The notes beneath the pieces are model-generated. The model had not been told where the DNA came from. It saw only the letters and a list, made by a program, of their open reading frames with translations, and did not search any database. 64,000 nucleotides of DNA from Gracilimonas sp. (GTDB lineage: Bacteria > Bacteroidota > Rhodothermia > Balneolales > Balneolaceae). Positions 61,259-64,000 of this stretch are shown here, in pieces. How positions within the stretch are numbered: the first letter of the stretch is position 1; every line of letters starts with the position of its first letter. The stretch covers positions 1 through 64,000 of the forward strand of contig NZ_JABURM010000005.1 in NCBI RefSeq assembly GCF_014762685.1. Direction: 5' to 3'. The translations under genes and the position numbers were made by a program.

Positions 61259-62232
61259 AAAGATTGCTGATTTAGGTTTACGTATAGAGCAATATTTGCT
61301 CCCGTTCAGAAGCCGCGCAAATCTATAAATTTTTTCAATGGAAATTGAAGAAAAACGACGAACAGTCTTTTATTTAAAACAATTCTAAATAGATTTACTT
61401 TGACTTCTCAATCTACTTGAGATTGAATGGCTGAAAAGATAGTACACATTTGACAAAAATGCCGAAAAAGGAATTGAAATTTTACATGCTTCGGTTTGGC
61501 ATGTTTTAACATTGTCTGGCAAAGATATAGTAGCATGATTTTGTGGCAGAAGAGTAAAACTTTGCGAACCTTTAAAAAACTGAGATGAAATCAGTGCGAG
61601 GAAAGGGCATACCTTAATATTAGTAATGTGGGTGAGTGCGGTTGAATTTTTTGATTGCCATATTCTCCAAAACCCTCACCCTATTCCTCCGGTATGCCTG
61701 AATAATTTTCCAAACCATTTCACCGCCGCAAGGAAAGGGGACGCATTGGGTAAATTTATTACTAAATTAAAGCAGGGTTAAAAACCCAAATCAGTTCAAT
61801 ATTTCATGTTCGGCGCTCGATGTTCTTTAGGAGTTTCTCTCTCATGCAAGGTACAGCCACAGTAGGGAGGGCAGGGGCTGGGTCGTCTGGCGAAATGGCA
61901 TTATAGTTAGCTTTGCTTGCAGAAAATTAACATAAACCTGCGACCATCCCCCCAATCCGTGTATCATTCCTGTTCGTGTTTTTGAACTTTCGTGGTAAAT
62001 CAAAAAGTCTAGCCTCTGGTATTGTTGAGAAGATGGGATATGCAACCCTTTTCGGGGTGGTTACATTGCGGTAATCAGTAAAAGGTTATTATTAGCCTGG
62101 TTTTCTATTAGTTCGGTTTTTTTAACTCATTGGCGTTAAGACGTTTAAAAGAAAAAATTAAGAAATTATATTTCGAAACATATCTGTATATCCTTAGTTT
62201 CAATAAATGATCAGTACCGAGAAAATAATTCC
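61259..62232. other. Divergent gene-free region between actA and the sensor kinase
   Basis: It separates two divergent units. I saw no member of the main hairpin families, only a weak trace of the TTCGATGTT simple repeat (about 61797-61824). There is no tRNA-like or riboswitch-like fold I could recognise. It should hold the promoters of the respiratory operon and of the kinase. Confidence 0.6.
61318..61325 (-). promoter_or_regulatory. Candidate -7 box (TAGATTTG) of the respiratory operon
   Basis: Read on the minus strand this is TAGATTTG, an exact match to the TAnnTTTG -7 box of Bacteroidota-type promoters, about 60 bases upstream of actA. A matching TTTG at the -33 position was not found, so support is partial. 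Confidence 0.3.
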
Positions 62233-64000
62233 ATGAGTCGGAATATATTAACAGTCACAAAAAGTGAGAGAGAATATAAACCTATCTCTCAAATCCTTCA
62301 AAGAACAGGAATACCAGCCAGTGAAATCAGGAGAGGACAAGGCAATCGTTCACTAAAAAGAGAATTAGTGAATCAGTCGATCAGTCTCATCATTATAGAT
62401 TTGTCTGATTTGGAACTGTCGGGTTATGAGGTGATAGATAAAGTAAAGGAGCTTGATCCTGATGTGTCTGTAACATTGATTAAGGATAATTTTAAGCTGG
62501 ATGAGGCTGTCAAACTTGTCAAAGCAGGGGCCACTGATCTGATCGAGAAAGATGAACTGGAGTCCAGACTCGAGGAATCTGTAGAAGCCATTTTCTCGAA
62601 GAAGTTTGAGTTTGAAAAAAACCTTAAGATCTCTGACTTGAATCGTGACCTGGAGGAGATACTCAATAATCATATCATTAACAGTCTTCCGGGCATCTTT
62701 TTTGTGATAGACAAAACAGGACAGATCATAAGTGTAAATAACCGGTTCAGAGAAAAATTTGAATACGAACCCGGTGAGGATAATCATTACACAAATTTTG
62801 TATCTGAGGAAGATTATCAGGCTGCTGTTGAAAGTTTTGATACTACATTGAAATATTCATCAAATGAAGTTGAATTATTCCTGAAGACTAAAGATGGCGG
62901 CGAGGTTCCCTATTTATTATCCGGCATTACAACTACCATTAATAATGAAATGATACTGGTGGGAACCGGCATAGATATTAAAGACCGCAAGGAGGCTGAA
63001 AGGAAATTGCTACAAGAACAGTCTTTTACGGAAAAGGTTTTGGATTCTATCCCCGGCTTGTTTTATGTGCTGGATGAAGACATGAACTACATTCGGGTCA
63101 ACCAGTCTTTTATAGATCAATTGGGATATTCCTGGCAGGAGATTCAGGATATGCATCCGTTAGATTTTTATTTTGAAGACGACCACGAACGAATAGCTAA
63201 CGTGATCAAGAAAGCTTTTGAAGAAGGCTCCGCTAGCATATCTGCCAGGGTAACTACAAAAAATGGGGAACATCCCTATTTCTATTTGACCGGCTCATTC
63301 TTCAATCAGGATGGTACAAATTACATTTTGGGAACCGGCGTTGATATTACACAGCAGGTAAATCTCGAAGATCTGTTAAAACAGGCACAGCGCATGGCAA
63401 AGATCGGTGCCTGGGAGTATGACCTTGTAAACGAAAAGATGAACTGGACAGAGGTTACGCGAAATATTCTAGAGGTGGATGCGGATTATGATCCTGACCT
63501 TGAAGCCGGAATAAATTTTTATGTTGGGGAAAGTAAGGACAAGATCTCCAAGGCGGTGGAACAAGCCATTGCATATGGTGAATCTTACGATCTGGAATTG
63601 AAAGTAAGAACCGGGAAGGGTAAAATGAAATGGATTCGGACTATTGGAGAAGCTTCTTTCCGCGGAGGCAAATGCGTGAGGTTGCATGGAAGTTTTCAGG
63701 ATATCACGGATAAGAAACTAGCTGAAGAGAGGATCAAGGAGTCTCTGAAGGAGAAAGAAATTCTGCTGATGGAGGTCCATCATCGGGTTAAAAATAATCT
63801 GGCGTTGGTTTCAAGTCTTATGCAGTTACAGGCTTATCAGGCTGATGAAGAAAATGTGTATAAATACTTGCACGACAATCAGAGCCGGATTAAATCCATT
63901 GCCCTGATTCACGAGCAACTTTATCAGCATCACGACTTCACGTACGTCCACCTTGATGAGCAAACAGAAAATCTGGTCAAACATATTTCAGATTCTATTG
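62233..64000 (+). CDS. Multi-PAS sensor histidine kinase, HisKA_2 type (cut by window end)
   Basis: At least 589 residues are visible and the gene continues beyond the window. Residues 1-125 resemble a receiver domain with Asp56 (LIIIDLSDLELSGYEVID) but without the usual acidic pair near the start. Three PAS-like domains follow (about 145-255, 265-380 and 390-500); two share SIPGLFYVLDEDMNYIRVNQ-like openings. The transmitter starts KEKEILLMEVHHRVKNNLAL, a HisKA_2/HWE-type H-box (His516 or His517), and continues SRIKSIALIHEQLYQ. No membrane helix was seen, so it is probably cytosolic. ATG 62233 opens the frame. It is transcribed away from the respiratory operon. Confidence 0.83.
   Translation, partial: MSRNILTVTKSEREYKPISQILQRTGIPASEIRRGQGNRSLKRELVNQSISLIIIDLSDLELSGYEVIDKVKELDPDVSVTLIKDNFKLDEAVKLVKAGATDLIEKDELESRLEESVEAIFSKKFEFEKNLKISDLNRDLEEILNNHIINSLPGIFFVIDKTGQIISVNNRFREKFEYEPGEDNHYTNFVSEEDYQAAVESFDTTLKYSSNEVELFLKTKDGGEVPYLLSGITTTINNEMILVGTGIDIKDRKEAERKLLQEQSFTEKVLDSIPGLFYVLDEDMNYIRVNQSFIDQLGYSWQEIQDMHPLDFYFEDDHERIANVIKKAFEEGSASISARVTTKNGEHPYFYLTGSFFNQDGTNYILGTGVDITQQVNLEDLLKQAQRMAKIGAWEYDLVNEKMNWTEVTRNILEVDADYDPDLEAGINFYVGESKDKISKAVEQAIAYGESYDLELKVRTGKGKMKWIRTIGEASFRGGKCVRLHGSFQDITDKKLAEERIKESLKEKEILLMEVHHRVKNNLALVSSLMQLQAYQADEENVYKYLHDNQSRIKSIALIHEQLYQHHDFTYVHLDEQTENLVKHISDSI

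Overview
The window looks like chromosomal DNA from an aerobic, probably marine bacterium of the Rhodothermota/Balneolota-Bacteroidota side of the tree. The basis is an alternative complex III operon (actABCDEF) joined to an A2-type caa3 cytochrome oxidase, a Wzx/Wzy polysaccharide locus opened by a winged-helix regulator of a type common in Bacteroidota-like capsule loci, and a DUF4175 plus VWA pair. The lineage is an inference from gene content; no rRNA or tRNA gene was recognised.

Layout. Positions 1-8071 hold scattered genes in a sea of repeats: glutaryl-CoA dehydrogenase, a small protein plus nucleotidyltransferase pair, a DinB-like protein, a secreted alpha/beta hydrolase that lacks its nucleophile, and a ParE/RelE-type toxin-antitoxin pair. 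Positions 8072-37208 are a large cell-surface polysaccharide locus. It starts with a Wzz chain-length regulator, then a regulator and a tightly packed, often overlapping run (10325-27342). That run encodes nucleotide-sugar enzymes (UDP-glucuronate epimerase, RmlBAC, CapEFG for UDP-L-FucNAc), flippase, polymerase, glycosyltransferases, an initiating sugar-phosphate transferase, a sulfotransferase, a FemAB/GNAT acyltransferase and a PglE-like aminotransferase. PglF-, WbpA-, WbpB-, WbpE-like enzymes and UDP-glucose dehydrogenase follow as separate units divided by repeats. The expected product is an acidic, amino-sugar-rich and possibly sulfated polysaccharide. Positions 37769-40103 hold a BatA/B-like VWA protein, a cupin and a HAD phosphatase.

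Positions 40104-41974 hold a REP-associated tyrosine transposase (RAYT) and a GIY-YIG protein between long direct repeats. Positions 41975-48022 (minus strand) hold a giant DUF4175 membrane/coiled-coil protein, a metallo-beta-lactamase-fold hydrolase and a PQQ-type beta-propeller. Positions 48139-61258 (minus strand) are one respiratory operon: ActABCDEF, a small membrane protein with a transposase-like N-terminus, SCO, CoxB, CoxA, CoxC and subunit IV, closed by a hairpin terminator. Quinol electrons would pass from ACIII through cytochrome c domains to the caa3 oxidase. The window ends inside a multi-PAS HisKA_2-type sensor kinase.

The most unusual property is the intergenic DNA. Almost every gap left of 47 kb is a mosaic of short palindromic modules. 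One family keeps its stem by paired base changes between copies. Longer blocks (about 340-410 bp) are duplicated almost exactly and bracket small gene cassettes: the toxin-antitoxin pair and the RAYT/GIY-YIG pair. Related hairpin sequence also lies inside one aminotransferase gene. The respiratory operon, by contrast, is free of these repeats.
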